In this document: positions 37,121 through 50,660 of the stretch, one piece after another
Numbering within the stretch: the first letter of the stretch is position 1
How the letters are laid out: every line of letters starts with the position of its first letter
Assembly (NCBI GenBank): GCA_008694505.1
Contig: VZDJ01000594.1
Span: 10,128,026-10,192,025 of the forward strand
DNA length: 64,000 bases
Reading direction: 5' to 3'
From: Cyanoderma ruficeps
Lineage: Eukaryota; Chordata; Aves; Passeriformes; Timaliidae
The notes under the pieces: model-generated
What the model saw: the letters and a program-made list of their open reading frames with translations, nothing else
What the model was told of the DNA's origin: nothing
Database searches by the model: none
Program-made: the position numbers and the translations under genes

Positions 37121-37639
37121 TAGCTCAGAGCTTTGACTCTGCAAAGTCCTGAGCATCACTGAAAAGGTGCTGAACACTCAGCACCCAACTAATTTGGCAT
37201 GTTTCAGCTGCCTGCAGGATCAAAACCTGACTTTGCTTGGGAAAGATATGGTATTTCCTCCCCCTGCCTCACTTCTGGATTCTTTCCATTTTAAAACTCT
37301 CTCACAGAAGAGAGTTAAAATCCATTGTAATTGGCCAGGTTGCCATTTTCCATACAGATGGTGCAAAATAACTTTACAAAAATATGACTTGCTGAGCCAA
37401 CTGGACAGGAGATGTCAGTGAATATTAAATAAATGCTTACAGGTCTCTTGGGCAGCAGGTTATATTTTTTGTGGCTTCAGCAAATCAAACCCATCAGTCC
37501 TGTCACCGCATTTAGTATGGATTATCCTAGGCCTGGATATTTGGAAACAAATTAAGAAAACAGAGCCAGGATTCCCTGGGTCCCTCCCCATTCTGCCATG
37601 GGCTTTGGCTCTGCCTCCATGCACAGACCCCAGGTTGTC

Positions 37640-37680
37640 ACAGAAACCCGATGCAGGACTAGATGATCCACCCACATACA
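37640..37680 (+). repeat. Possible CR1 3'-end scrap
   Basis: GATGCAGGACTAGATGATCC resembles the terminal CR1 words (ggttggactagatgatc). Only about 20 bases match, so it is tentative. It lies immediately before a MIR-like copy. Confidence 0.3.
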
Positions 37681-37719
37681 AACTATCCCCCCAAACAGGC
37701 TTCCCTCACAGGAATATGG

Positions 37720-37850
37720 TCTGATCCTGACCTTGGTCAAGTCACTTAACCTCTGCTAATCCACCTGTGAAATGGAACTAATGAAATACAGGGGTATTGT
37801 CAGGCTTAATTATTTAATACTCTTTCAGGTACCTAGAGATCCTTGTGGGA
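37720..37850 (+). repeat. MIR-like ancient SINE
   Basis: CTGACCTTGGTCAAGTCACT, TAACCTCTGCTAATC, CACCTGTGAAATGGAAC, GGTATTGTCAGGCTTAATTA and a TTAATAC word follow the MIR pattern (gtgaccttgggcaagtcact, taacctctctg, catctgtaaaatggg, ggttgttgtgaggattaaat, ttaatac). Clear but diverged. Confidence 0.8.
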
Positions 37851-37899
37851 GAGACAGTGTACAGCTGCACAGCATTATTATTTTATTAAATGAAGTACC

Positions 37900-40800
37900 T
37901 ATCAGTATTTCACCCTCAGCAGAATGACTGCTGAGACTGAATTGCCTCTTCACATTAGTTGTACGCCTTGATGAACAAAAATGCATTAAGAAGTGGTGCC
38001 GAGGGAAATGAACTTATGCTTCACCCAGCACTTCTGCAAAATGATGTCACCAAATCTTTGAAATGAAGCTTATTTGAGTTTCTGGGGAAGGGGCTGCAAC
38101 TAAGCCCAAATTTAGGGGACAGCCAGGGTAGGAGAGGCTCATTATTTCCTGTCAGCAAAGAGCAGATGAGCAGGCAAGAGTTTTTGGTAGTGTCTTGGCT
38201 GTGCTCAGGTTTTCCAATCTGATAGTGGTCCAAATAAACTCCTGATCCATTAAAAGGAAGAATACACGCAGTCTAAAACTCAAACGTCATTAATGCACAG
38301 CATCTGAGAAAACAAAGACTTCTTGGACAATAAGTTACCCAAATTACAGCCACACATGCTGCAGGGGGAAGGACAGATGGTACAAGAACTGGAGATACAA
38401 GAAACAGATTTGTGACCACAAGGAAAAAGAATCAGGAGACATTTTTACCCAGCTAGAAATATCCAATATTTAGCAAAGCAAATACCAAGGAATGTTTCTT
38501 GAGGGGAATAAAAAAGAAAGATTGAGGGGTCAAAAAGAAAAAAAAAAATCTTTACGATAGGAATTAAGCAGCTATGAAAGGAGGCCTTTCAGCTTTCCTA
38601 AAAGGGCAAGTAATCCTCAAGGACTCCACAGTAGGAAATACAGAAAGAAAATTTAGCGACGTGCACAAGGACAACAGGCTGGTATGCTCCCTCCCCGAAA
38701 CACAACCATGAGACAGAGGCAAAACTGAGTGGGAGGATGAAGTCACCTGGCAAATCTCCATTGGTGATGATACCTTTGGAATAAGTGACACAGCATCCCG
38801 TTGTATTACATGGCTTATATAAGACTTCAGGGAAATGTAAAGCCCAGATGGGGAAATCTTAGTCCACGTTGTTTTAGACCACCAAAACACATCAGGGAGC
38901 AGGATGATTTAATCCTTGAATGCTTGTTAAACGTTCAGAATTAAAAACTGCAGTACATGACTCCAGTTTGCTGGGAGCCCTCACAGATTGTAATGAGACA
39001 TTTCTGAAAATCACAGGTAATATTTAACACAATATTCATGCATGAAAACCTTTACACATGGACTTTCTATTTTGTAGTTGCTGTTTATAAGGGTTCAAAA
39101 TAAACTAGTTGCCAAACCATGTATCAGCAGTCCCCAAAAGGACTATTTGGACCCAAACTCATTCAGCATCAGTGCAGACAGCCCACAGCCAGTAGTACTA
39201 ATAAACTTTTGTTTAAAAAGACTGGGATAATGCTTAGTAGATGCAAGAGATACAAGGGAAAGTCTGAATTTTTTAATGAGGAGAAAATCAGGAGGCCATA
39301 AAGTCAATGTTGCTTCCTGAAATAAGTCAAAACTATTTCTGTTGTTTCTGCAGTGTTACTGACAATTTAACCACCTCCCTGTAGCAACCAGCCTCCAATG
39401 TTCCTACAGTTTATTCTTATGTATGTGAATTACAAATATCAAGTACTTCCCATTAGAAGACTTCCAACTTTTCCTATTGATGGGGAAGAATATTCATTAT
39501 TAAAAGCTGTTAAACAATGTTTGTTAGTGAATAGGTTCAGATAATTCGTAACTAAGAATACCAAAGATAATCAGCTGAAAAATGTCTTACTGATGTTCTT
39601 ATTATTTTTTAGAGTGGAACATCAAACCAGTTCCAGAAGATCCCAAAAACAAGGATAAGTAAGTACATGAAGTGATAAATATTCAAGTAGAGTAGTCAAA
39701 AAACCTGTACATTTGTCAGAGTAATGCGTCCGAGTGAAAACAAACAAAATGCCCAATAAATCTGCTAATAAAAAATTCAGTTTTAATCAACACCTGTCAA
39801 TATTATTCTAGTGAAAACAATTATATATAACACCCAAATATAAAATTTTACATATACATACACGTGTATACATAAAATATATAAAATTCTTTGCAGAAGT
39901 GACAAGATGAATATAGCTACTTGCATAAAAATACAGGGATTGCAGCATTTGGTCCAGTGTGACATTTTGACATTAGAATGTTGCAACAGTATGAGCAGCA
40001 CACATTTCCCAACTAATGTATAATTAGCTACGGTACAGAAAGCAATCACAGAGGGGAGTTCTGAGCAGCTCTCCACATCTGAATGCACATCCAGCTTTGA
40101 AATTTTCACTGACATAAAATTATCATGTACAACACAAACCATCATAAAATGCATGAGACACCCCCCTAGGATTGACAGATAGTAAATAACAGTAAATGTA
40201 GGGCTGCTGTACAAAAGAATTCACATCAGTTGCTAACTTGGACTCACTCAATCAATGCACTTGAGTACAGATATATAAAACTACAGGAACAAGGAAAATC
40301 AGATAGAATAGAGAATCAGGTACTTCTGCAATTCTGAAAGCTGATGTTAGAGAAGTCATCCATGAGTAAACCATGCTGCTCTTGAGTTTGCGGGGGACTA
40401 GTTTTGCATCTGTAATATTATGATATGTCAAGTCAAAAAACACAGACAAAAATGGAAGTGAGATAGGATCAGATTTTCAGATGGTGTCAGCATAGCACTG
40501 CTATACCAGCTGAAGACAGCCCTTGAAGTCTGTAAAGGCCTTTGAGTCACTTGGACAGACAATACCATACAAATGCAAAGTGAGGTACCCCTGCACACTG
40601 GTGATGAATCACTCCTTTGTTCCTCCTAAGAACAAAGATAAACAAAGTGAGGGACCTAAGTCAATACAAAAGCAAGAAAAAAATACATGCAGATACAGTA
40701 ATGTCCCATTGAAATATGCTTATATGATCATTTTCCTCTTCTCTTGCTTCTGAACAAAGTTTCTCCCTCACCCCAAAAGTCTGCAATGCTGTTGATCTCT

Positions 40801-43125
40801 CTTGCAGTGGTAGGGAAGTCACGCACTTAGACATATTTTTGCACAAGGCGGCAAAAATCAGTCATCAGTTATTTGCTGGGTTGTTCCTTTCAGCAAATCA
40901 ACAGTGCCATAAATGCAGAAACATTTTCAAGCTTTATCAAGTATAATCTGACAACCCCCTCTGGTAAAACCACAGATATAAATAAGCATATTCTTCACAC
41001 GCATTAGTCTGCTCCTCATGACAAGACAGAGGTGACCTACAGGCTAAGAGATCCTATATATCCTTTCTCCTTGGGCTATCTCAAGGTTTTCATTGCTGCA
41101 GAAGTTGCACTTTCCTTCCCTTTTATATCTATAGCTAACCTCTATTTTCACTGTAACGTTGGGTATCCTGAAGGCTTCCCTTAGTGCATATAGAATGTTT
41201 TCTGGTTCTAATTGCTTTTGTCCATTAAAAAAAAAAAAAGCCTATTATTAAACCAGCTGCCACATATATTTTCCCATCTCCAGGACAGGAGACAATCAAT
41301 TCCTTAGCTGTATGTCAAGGATAAGTTACATAGGTCATGACACCCACAGTGTTAAAGGAGGCCAAGGACCAAGCTCAAGCATAAGAATTCCAGTTGTACA
41401 CTGTAGTCTGCTGTTAGTTCAGTCTGTTTCAGGCCACCTCTACTCCTTCCAAGACAAGCCTGTAAAGAGAAGACCACCTCTACAGCTGGAGGGGATCAGC
41501 CACTGCTGCTTGAGCAGTACAGGCAGCAAGGCAGTGACCAACCCACATCTGTATAGGAACCCAGAAGAAAGGTCAGCCACCACACTTAGACACATTTCAC
41601 CCTACTAAGAACAAGAACCAGAAGTGGAAATATTTTTTTTTCATCAAGTTGAATGACACAAAGGACTTGGGAAGGGGGAAGGGAAAGTCAATGAAGTCTG
41701 CCTGCTGCTACTACCAGTCCAGTCATACTTATTCCCCTTTTTGGATTGCCTGGGTCACTGCCTATGAAAGCAGTCCCAAACCCAAAGATTTCATGACTTT
41801 AATATAAATCATCAAATCACGCAGTTTAAGTGTGCGTGGCTCCTTTATTCCTCTGTGCTCAAAAAGTTTAAGCCATTTACTCAGAAAGAATGAGAGTGCA
41901 GCCAGTCAAGCACACCATGAACAAATACCAGCTAGTTAGAGAGCAGAGCCCTCATGAGCAACTCATCAGCTGAAAAATGTTCAGAAGCAATTTGGCAGAC
42001 ATTAGGAAGTTGAAAATAGAAGAGAGGAGTGGATTATGAAGGATTTAAAAATGGAAAAAAACAAAGATAGGTTTTGCCATTAGTTATTTGATCATCTTCA
42101 GCAATATGTGAAAAGATTTATCCACTTTGATATCTGTTTATTCTTCTATTGTTCCAGAAAAGACATCTACGTGTTGCTACATGGTATTCAGTAATAGCAT
42201 TACTCCTGTCTTAAAGCGTGTTTTTCAGCCAAACTGTACCTTAATTAAGTTATGTTATCTAATCCCAACAGCTAATGAATTATCTGACATATTTTATACC
42301 CTCTGGTATTGAATCTGACAGGACAGGATCTATTACCCTACAAACTCCTGAACTCACATTTAAACTTTCCATTGTCCTGAAAGCAAGTTCCCTGCATTTA
42401 TTGCTTGAAACTCCATGAAAAATGGTAACAAAGCAGTGATCATTTCAGGTCAGGAACTACCAGGAAAGGATAACATACAGCTCAGCATGCACTAACCCAT
42501 ACACACCCCAGCAGTAGTAAAGCAGTCAGTAGAAGAAACAGCTTTCTTCATGGACGCAAGAATCTGAAATTATTTCTACCTCCATGGCTTCATGGGCAAC
42601 ACAATATATATTCCTGGTCAAACGTTATTTGAGTTTTGATCTATATGAGTCCAGGGCTGCTGTATGTGAGATTCTTCCAGTAAGTACTAAACTTGCATTA
42701 CTTGGGAAACTCCTTCTTCTGTGGAGCAGAGTCATTCACAGTATCTGAAGTGTCCAGGTGCCACGATGAGCAGAGAGCTGGGGGAAGAGGGCACAATCTA
42801 CGTGGCTGCCACTACAAATGGATCTTGAAGTGTTCAGATAGTGTATCTTCCCTTTTCCCAAAGGGCTGTAAGACACTCCAGTGCTCATGATAACACATTT
42901 TCACAGGCTACTTTAACCTCTCAAGGAGGTACTTAATGAAGTAAAATAATACAATAACTGGTCTTCTGCTGGGATTCTTGGCCTCCAGATGCTGATAGAA
43001 ATCCTGGTTTCTCATAGCCCCTTGACTTTGGCAGGATTTCTGAAAGCACCAAAAAAAATGAACGGCACAAACCCAAATGCACACCCAGATCCAGGCTTAG
43101 CTGTGTTTACTCTGGACATCTCTGT
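37900..43125. other. Non-coding interval, no gene seen
   Basis: Single-copy A+T-rich sequence. The longest ORF (39783-40214, minus, 143 codons) is rich in I, V, Y and F, as expected from A+T-rich DNA with a TATA/ACAT-rich patch (39820-39885), and shows no domain. The 98-codon ORF at 41312-41608 also has none. A poly(A) run lies at 41228-41240. No repeat family was recognised. Confidence 0.5.
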
Positions 43126-43127
43126 TA

Positions 43128-43265
43128 TCAACTGTGAGTTACCACAGGAGCCAAGGATATTGCATTACCATCCCCACTTTACAGCAGTAAAGCTTAAGCA
43201 CAGAGCAGTTAATGGATTTGCCCACGGTCCTGCATGTGACCCAACCCACCCCCCAGCGAGTCCTG
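43128..43265 (-). repeat. MIR-like ancient SINE, antisense
   Basis: Plus-strand ATTACCATCCCCACTTTACA, GCAGTAAAGCTTAAGCACAG, AGCAGTTAATGGATTTGCCC and ACGGTCCTGCATGTGAC is the reverse complement of the MIR core (tattatccccattttaca, gatgaggaaactgaggcaca, gagaggttaagtgacttgcc, caaggtcacacagc). It overlaps a 123-codon plus ORF (42989-43360) that is thereby explained as chance. Confidence 0.75.
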
Positions 43266-44335
43266 CAGCACTGACCTTGCATTCCCCTTCATTCCCTCAT
43301 CACAGAGGCATTTCTGCACCATCTCCCACACCTTCTCTCATGCTTGGAACAGCTTTGTAAGCTCTAGTCAGCACACATCAGCCCCTCACCTCATTCAAAC
43401 TGCTCCTGAGAAATCCCTTTGCCTACCAACATCAAAGAGCAGGCCCTGAACTGAGCTCATCGTTCACACGCCACGAGAATCTGGCCTCCTGTGTTGGTAT
43501 AAACAGAGGACCCAATAAAATATAGGTGCATCTAAACTCAAACCACAAATCCACAAGCTGCAGTATGCTGCTCCCTCCTTTTCTGATGGCTGTTATATTG
43601 TCATTTGCCACATCTGTCATTTAGACCAGTAAATAATTCATGACAGGGACCCCAGTCTTTGACTATTTCCCAAATTATACCTAGAGCAAACATGGAGATT
43701 ATACAGCAAGACAGAGAGTCCTGAGTCTCATTCTGTAACAGCACAGTTACAGTTTCAGACAGCCTGATCAAAATGCCATGAAGGCATGAAAGAAATGGAA
43801 ATTTTCTTTGGAAAATGTGATGTCTATGCACTTTTCCCTGGTTGAACTTATTTTTCTAAGGAATGCATGTTGAGAGAGAAGCTAAGCCTGCTCAACTTTC
43901 TCCAAGACTAAAGAAAGCAGATCAGTCCAGACATGAGGTGTCCCAGTGAACAATTTTTCTCACTCTGTCCCCAGGCTTTCTGACCTCTCCCGTCACCAGC
44001 GGAGCCATCCTGGGCTGAAGCTGTTCCAGCACTCCGATCTGTAGAGGTCAGAGGTACCACACAATCAAAGCTGCTATTGCAACCACCTCCCCAGAATTAC
44101 AGCATACTGACAAAGCAGCCCAAGCTTCCTGGTACTCTCGGAGTTGCTACATATGCAAGGAATAATGCAAAGTGTCTTTTTTCATTACTCTTGGGATATA
44201 CCACAGCATGCAGGAATCCTTTATTTCCAGCTCTCGTGGATGGCCTCAGAACTCCTGCTTGCTTTTCACAAAGATGAGTGAAGCCAACAGCACAGGTTAA
44301 TCCCAGGTGCAATTCACTGGAATAACTAACAGGCT
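43266..44335. other. Non-coding interval, no gene seen
   Basis: Single-copy sequence with short mirrored ORFs on both strands near 44.1-44.3 kb. No repeat or motif was recognised. Confidence 0.55.
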
Positions 44336-44560
44336 AGGGAGCTTGTTTGTTCATCAATGGGAAGGGAGGAAAAGGAAGCAGCAGCACTTTATTTGCTGCA
44401 GCTTCAGTGCAAAGGGCATTAGTTACTGACACACAAATCACCCAATTTGCAACTCTCTAAAGTGTAGCTGTAAAATACTTTAGAGAATTATCACAGGGTG
44501 AAAGGAATCATTTTGGCAGTGCTGAGGAAAAATGTGATCTTTTTACCTAGAGGCACCTTT
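44336..44560. promoter_or_regulatory. Possible conserved non-coding element with stem-loop
   Basis: Contains CTTGTTTGTTCATCAATGGG (forkhead-like), TTTATTTGCTGCAGC and GGGCATTAGTTACTGAC. It also has a 9-bp inverted repeat, TCTCTAAAG at 44454-44462 and CTTTAGAGA at 44478-44486. No ORF or repeat covers it. Compositional inference. Confidence 0.35.
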
Positions 44561-47500
44561 GTTGCCAGGCCATCTCAGCCCAACCCGGACCTGCAGGGCT
44601 AAGTTTCCCACAGGAGATGAGAGCAGAATCTGGTATCTGCAGCCTTAATCTCTTCTGAGTCGTCCAGCTCACAGCAGTGAGTTTTGTTTGCAGTGTTGAA
44701 GCCACAACACAAGTTCCTGCAGTGAGCAGTCACCAGGCATGCATTGGTTTAATTTACTTTCTTATGGCTGCTGTAAATTGGACTGGATCCACACACTAAA
44801 AAAAAAAAAATCACTGGGTTTTGGAGAGAGATTTGTCTTTGGAAGAACATGCCAGTATCAAGAAAACTCCAGTATTTTGGACCTCACTTGAGTTTCCAAT
44901 CCTACACTTGCTGCACTCCTGTGTCTCTTCAGCCAGCATCTCCACCTCTCTCCACTTTCAGAGGTGCATTTAATTAACTATAGCAATTAATCAGGCATCT
45001 CAACTCCACCCAACCTCAAATGTCACCTTGCAGCACATGCTTCTCTCTAAAATAATCTTCATAATAGCAATTACTCCAGGACCTTACAGGACTTTTGGCA
45101 CACATGCCCCCAAGTGGATCATCCCATAGAAAATACCAAATCATCACATCCACAGAATAAGTCTCCCTCACTGCAGCTCATGAAAGGCATGTATCTCCAG
45201 GTGCATCAAACAACACTGTCAGACCACAGAAATCCAGTTACTTGGAAACAACTGCACTACCACTGAATGCTAAGTAATCCCTCAATTTGGTTCTTCTTGG
45301 ATCTTGGCACAGAATAATCTGCTATCCAAGGAGGACAGCCAGGTATGATAAAGCTCCATTGCTATCACGTTCAGGGATCACACTTAGAGGGTCTCCCAAA
45401 TACTGGAAGCATTGTCCACAGCAAAAGGGTTGTCGTTGCCTGTTTGTCAATAAGAATATATTAAACATTTTCCTGGGGTTAAGTCACTGCAGACACTTTG
45501 CTTTCTGAAAATAATGTGGAAAAGTGATGGAAATATAGGTTTACCATAGCAGACACTTGGATCCCCAGATCCAGCCCTGGCCAGTGCTCCCTTCCCAATT
45601 TCATATCTGCTATGATTATATGCAGAAGGATTAGTCTGAAAAGTCTTGAAGTGCACAGAAAGGTTATGAACAGTCAGTAAGGGAGCAGAGATTAGATCCC
45701 ATGGGTTGTTAAGCACTAGTAGAGTGCATTTGCCTAAGGCTATTCTGTGTAGGAAAGGCTGTGTTGTGCATAACATTTTGCTAGTTGGGCAGGAACACAA
45801 CAGGATATCTGACAGGAATATGACAGCAGGGTCTTTATATGGCTCAGCAATCTTCACACGGATCAATGAAGAAGCACTAGGCCAGATCGAAAAAAATGCC
45901 AAAAAAAATTTAATTGCAAAGGTGGGCGGGAGCGCCCCCCTTTTTCTTTCTAAGATTCTTAAAATCCACAAAGAGCCACATACTCTATTTTCAAACTATT
46001 CCATGGCCCTTGAGGCTTATACCACAGACAGGCTAAAAGCTTCCCACCCTGCAGGAAAGATAAGCACAACCTGAACCCGTTGCCAAACAGGTCATGGATT
46101 CTCAGAAAATGAGGATCTGCTGGGTGAAGAAGATGGACAGAGAGAGCAGCCCTCAACTGACTGCCCCACAGACCAGCTCTGCTGCAGCCAACTGTGAGCA
46201 GCTTACTTCAGCACCCACAGCAGAGTGCTGACATAACTAGACTGTAGCACCAGCTCCCCTCTGAGCTCTCTGCAGCAGAAGAAACTATGTTGGAAAAATT
46301 TTCTTCATTCTGTGGGTGGCTACAGGTGTCAGTAGGGCTCCAAAGACAATCACACTTGCTTACTCAAGGTCAGAGTTCCAGAAACAATTCATATTACATA
46401 TTCAGCCAATGCTTTTCTGTCCAAACTAGTCAAACACTGCCACGGGTATTTCCTTTTGCACTGTTTAACTTTTCACCTGAAACCATAAGGCATAGCTCGC
46501 ATGGTCTGATCAGAAGATGGCATGCCTTATGCCATGGGGCAAGTCCTGAAGATAAAACACACAGAGATCCAGAACTTTTTGCCACTCTCTGTATTTCTTC
46601 ATATGTAGGCAGTAGGACCCAAAGATACCAAAACTGAAAGCACAGCTCGTGGGTCTTTGCTCTGGCTGAAAAACCAGAGCATTCCTCCAACCTGGTCCTC
46701 TCGGGAATACTATGAATATGCAAGTGGCACCACCATGAGCAGCCCCTGCTCTAAAGGAAGATTATCTACCCACCATGGGCTCCAAACACAGTGCAAGGTT
46801 CAGCTGGTAAGGTGACCTGCAACAGCTTGGAAGTCAAATGCTGCTGAATAAAATTCTGGTGGCCCACTTAACCTCTCATTAGGAAAAGCAGAGCATCCTT
46901 GAAAATTTGGCTTGCTTAAGTTAATTAAAATTAATTGCAGAATTTTTATTATTCAAACACAGGAAAATGTATTGTTACATAAGTCAGAGATCTTGCAACT
47001 CCTGTCTTTTGGCCTAGGCCTACAAGAGATGATGATGTTGGTCTTCAAGATGTCAGTCCTCATTTTGGGGACTTAAACCTGTTACAATATGGACAAATCC
47101 TAAAAATAAGAACCAAATGCAGCTGGCACACAGAAGTCTACATGAGAAAGGCTTGGCAACATTCTTGACAACTATTTTATTTATCAATTTATTTAAAATC
47201 AACAGGGTTTGATATTGCATCTCAAACTTGAAAAAGAATTGAGAATGACTTCTACAAGTCAAAATGGTTCCCTCAGGCTTTTAAATGAGTTCTGGGTTTG
47301 GGGGGAAGAGTTAAAATACAAAATGGGGTTTAATTTGATTTCTTTTTTTAATAAAACTTAATGAAGGTTCAGATAACAAGAAATTAAAGACACTGGTTTG
47401 GCCAGCAGCAACTTTTGTTTGTGATGAATTTTCACTCATAAGAATTAAGTCCATTTCAATTGACCCAAAGCAGACTTTTACAAGGAGACACTAAATGGAG

Positions 47501-50440
47501 GAGTCATGGGATTTTTGCTGCATTTAAATTGTCTGCATTTCTATCTGTTTAATTTCTCATATTAAAAATGGAAAAAGGAAAGAAGTTATTCAAACAATGA
47601 AGTGACTGAGCAAAACTGGACAGTCCCCAGGGACACCAGCAAAGACTGGTTGGATGCAGCCTGAGGCCAGTCTCCACTACAGCATGTCAAGAACCCTGGA
47701 CCCCACAGCAACCAAAGCCTGTCCTCACTCTCTATTCCTGCACCATCCTGGACACCTATGGCTGTACCAAGCCACTGCTGCAACCAAAGGTTGGACCCCA
47801 TCACCCACCAGCCCCTCCGCTTTTCCCCTGCCCACAGGAACATCAGTGTCCTGAGAAACCAGCCAGCTTCAGAGAACCTGTGGAGCGAGCAGAGCCACGT
47901 CCCACAACTTCTCCTCAGGAAGGCATGAGAGCAGGGCACACAGCCCTTTCCTTATTTAAGGACCATGCACTTTGCGCAACAGAAACCACCTCGCTCCACC
48001 GCTGCTCCCCGGCACGGAGGCTGATTTCCGCATCTGCAGCTACACCCCGATCTTGCCCAAGAGCAGCTGCTCCATTTCTCCGCTACAGAGAGTGGTGGTT
48101 TATTTTGGCATGTTGTTCTTATTTTGTAAGAAGTATTTTGTATTTGTATAACCATATAATTTTGTAGCTGGAACTTTCCCTTCCTTACTTAGCAGGTGAT
48201 GCCGTACAAGGGCAAATGGCAGTCGTCAGTTTGACATGTTGAGGCTCACCAGTTCTTTGCTGAGGAACAGTCTGTTTCCAAGGTCTCAACCAGAGAAAGA
48301 CCCTCACGGCAATGTTAACTCAAGCCTCACTAAACAACAATGCAGAAAAACCCCCAGTCTTCTGTGGGTTAAAACTGTATCTCAGGTACCTGCTTAGCCT
48401 CTGGGCTCTTTTGGACTCAGAGGCATGGAGCTAAGTCTTTCTGGTTCTCTCTGCTCTAAATAAAAAATTAAAAAAAAAAAAATCACAGACAGCCTTCAGC
48501 ACACAGTGATTTCGAGGCTACTTCAGCTGATAAAACGTTTTTATGTGCATGCACACAGAGGCAGGCATGAAGGTGGCAGATATCTGTGGAGAAAGTATGA
48601 AGACAAGGAAACAAACCATGCCCAGTTTTGAGAGCTGTAGCCATGTCAAAACTCAATCCAGGAACAAACCTAAAGTGTCCTGCAGTCCCAGTGGGAACAA
48701 CCACCAGCAAGAGATGTCTGTTCAGATAAATCAGGAGAAAATGTTCTCTTCACAGAGAACTGCTCTAGTCACCCAGCACACAGTTCAGGCTCTTCTTAGG
48801 AGAGGCCATTGTTACAGGTTTCTGATTTTGCAGACAACAGAAAGGCACATGAACTTGGGGCTGTGACTCAGCCCATGCCAGAAAGAGCCCTGAGTCATGC
48901 CACTCTCACCCACACCTGACCTTCCCCAGGAGTCAACAGTTCCAGAGCCAGTTACGGCAGCACAGGCTCACTCTACTTCCAGTTTCTTCAAGTAAGAGGA
49001 CAGTTTTGATACAATCAAATAAGCCTGCACCTGACACTAGTTTCTTTCATCATAGCTTTCAAACAATTCTCAGTTCAAAACAGTCTCATTTGTACTTGTT
49101 GCATAAAGCCATATATTTTACCTACATGTCACTGTGCTATGGTGCAGATAAAGTTGCACCCAAGGCACATCAAGCAATCTCAGTTTCTGTCCAGCACACA
49201 GATGTTGGAGACTAAGCAGATATTATCGCTGCAAAAACACATTAGATCAGTTGACAAAGGAATGACTAAAATCACTCAAAGACCAAGGAGGAGAGTGACA
49301 GTCTTTCTAAATTTACATTTTTTACTCTTTAGCAGGAAACGAAACAAAATCTACATTAAGGACGCGATTGAGATTTACAAAGTGTAAGCACTTGGAGTTA
49401 CAAACTGCCAGAATTTCAGATGTCAGTGTAATCTCAGTTCAACACTCTTGTGAATGCGCACTACGAGACAGGTTTTACTTATTCGTATCACCCACCAATG
49501 AATGCAGGCACCTCATGAGTGGAAAGCCGAGCTGCATTACCATAACACATTGACAGAAGTTTAGGAAGGGGAGAGAGGAGAAGGAAAAAAAAAAAAAAAC
49601 ACCACTGAAAATAAACTGGGTAACATAATACTGGAAAGAAACAAACTGAAAATGCATGAGGAGTTACTAGCACAATAGCCCATACCAGACAGACACAGAA
49701 GTCACACTTCTGCAGCCTACCAAGAGTGATCTTTAGTAGTCAAAAGTAGAGTGAACCTTGGATATTTTTACTGAGGCTTTTTGTGTGCCTAATATAAAAA
49801 CAAACCCAAAAAACCCCAACCAACAATATCTTCAGCATCACTGCCCCCTAAATCTCAAGGAGCATTTCTGTCTGAGCACATACTTCAAAGCAAATTACTT
49901 CACAGATAAAGAACCATATTCAAAGCTGAGCAAAAATGTAAGTAGCCCACAAGTATCTCCTCTACAACTGCTAATCTTCATTTTGATCATCTGTGTTGAT
50001 GCATATATTTGGAAGTAAAAAAGGGACACATTGTGTATTTCTGAAGCTCCATACAAAACGAGGTTCTATTATTTAATACATTATCCATCTAGTACAGCAT
50101 TGCTTTTTACCTCTAGGATTGAGAAACAGAACTTTTTCCCTAATTAGAACTGCAGCTTGGTTTAATTTTTAGGGCCACTCCTGGACATCCTTCTAAAACA
50201 TATTCAAGAAAATTGCTGGTTTCAGAGACAATCGACTACAGGCATGGCTGAAGGAAAAGTCCTGAACCGACCAAAAAAAATAGAGTGTGTCTCTAAGGAA
50301 TAACTGTGTATTCTTGGAACAGACAAATTAAACACAAATGCGAAAATGCCATTTCAGGCGTTTTTATTACATATTTTCTCTATAACTGAAAAGAAAAACC
50401 CTACAAGATGCAGAGGTAAAATAGATTCTGTGGAGTTGCC
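44561..50440. other. Non-coding interval, no gene seen
   Basis: Single-copy sequence. The 174-codon minus ORF (45447-45971) and the 122-codon plus ORF (45706-46074) overlap each other and neither shows a domain. A minus ORF (47586-47939) and a plus ORF (47880-48167) lie in a slightly G+C-richer patch without CpG-island character. Poly(A)-type runs lie at 44797-44810, 48467-48482 and 49584-49600. No repeat family was recognised. Confidence 0.5.
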
Positions 50441-50444
50441 CAGA

Positions 50445-50660
50445 AATGCACCCTCATTAAATGTCATTTTAAGTAGTGCTAGCTGTGCCAGCTCAAAGCA
50501 TTTAAGCACCATCATGACTTTTCAAGCCCTGAGAATCTTGTTATTTGCCTTATGGCTTTTTCACACATTAAATGCAATCAGATCACAATTTAAACCTGAC
50601 TTCATAACCATCTCGGTAATACTGAGACTCAATAACATTTCAGCAGAAACTTAAGAGTCA
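50445..50660. promoter_or_regulatory. Possible conserved non-coding element
   Basis: Repeat-free, with CATTAAATGTCATTTTAAG, GTGCTAGCTGTGCCAGC, GCCTTATGGCTTTTTC, CATTAAATGCAATCAG and an ACAATTTAAACC word. A 102-codon ORF (50346-50654) crosses it without recognisable features. Inference only. Confidence 0.3.

Noticed and set aside
39783..40214. 143-codon minus ORF as a membrane protein
   Set aside because: The hydrophobic I/V/Y/F-rich product is what A+T-rich TATA/ACAT sequence gives. No signal peptide plus domain arrangement is convincing.
45447..45971. 174-codon minus ORF as a gene
   Set aside because: No domain, a plus ORF overlaps it, and codon content fits chance. Its length alone is not unusual in 64 kb.
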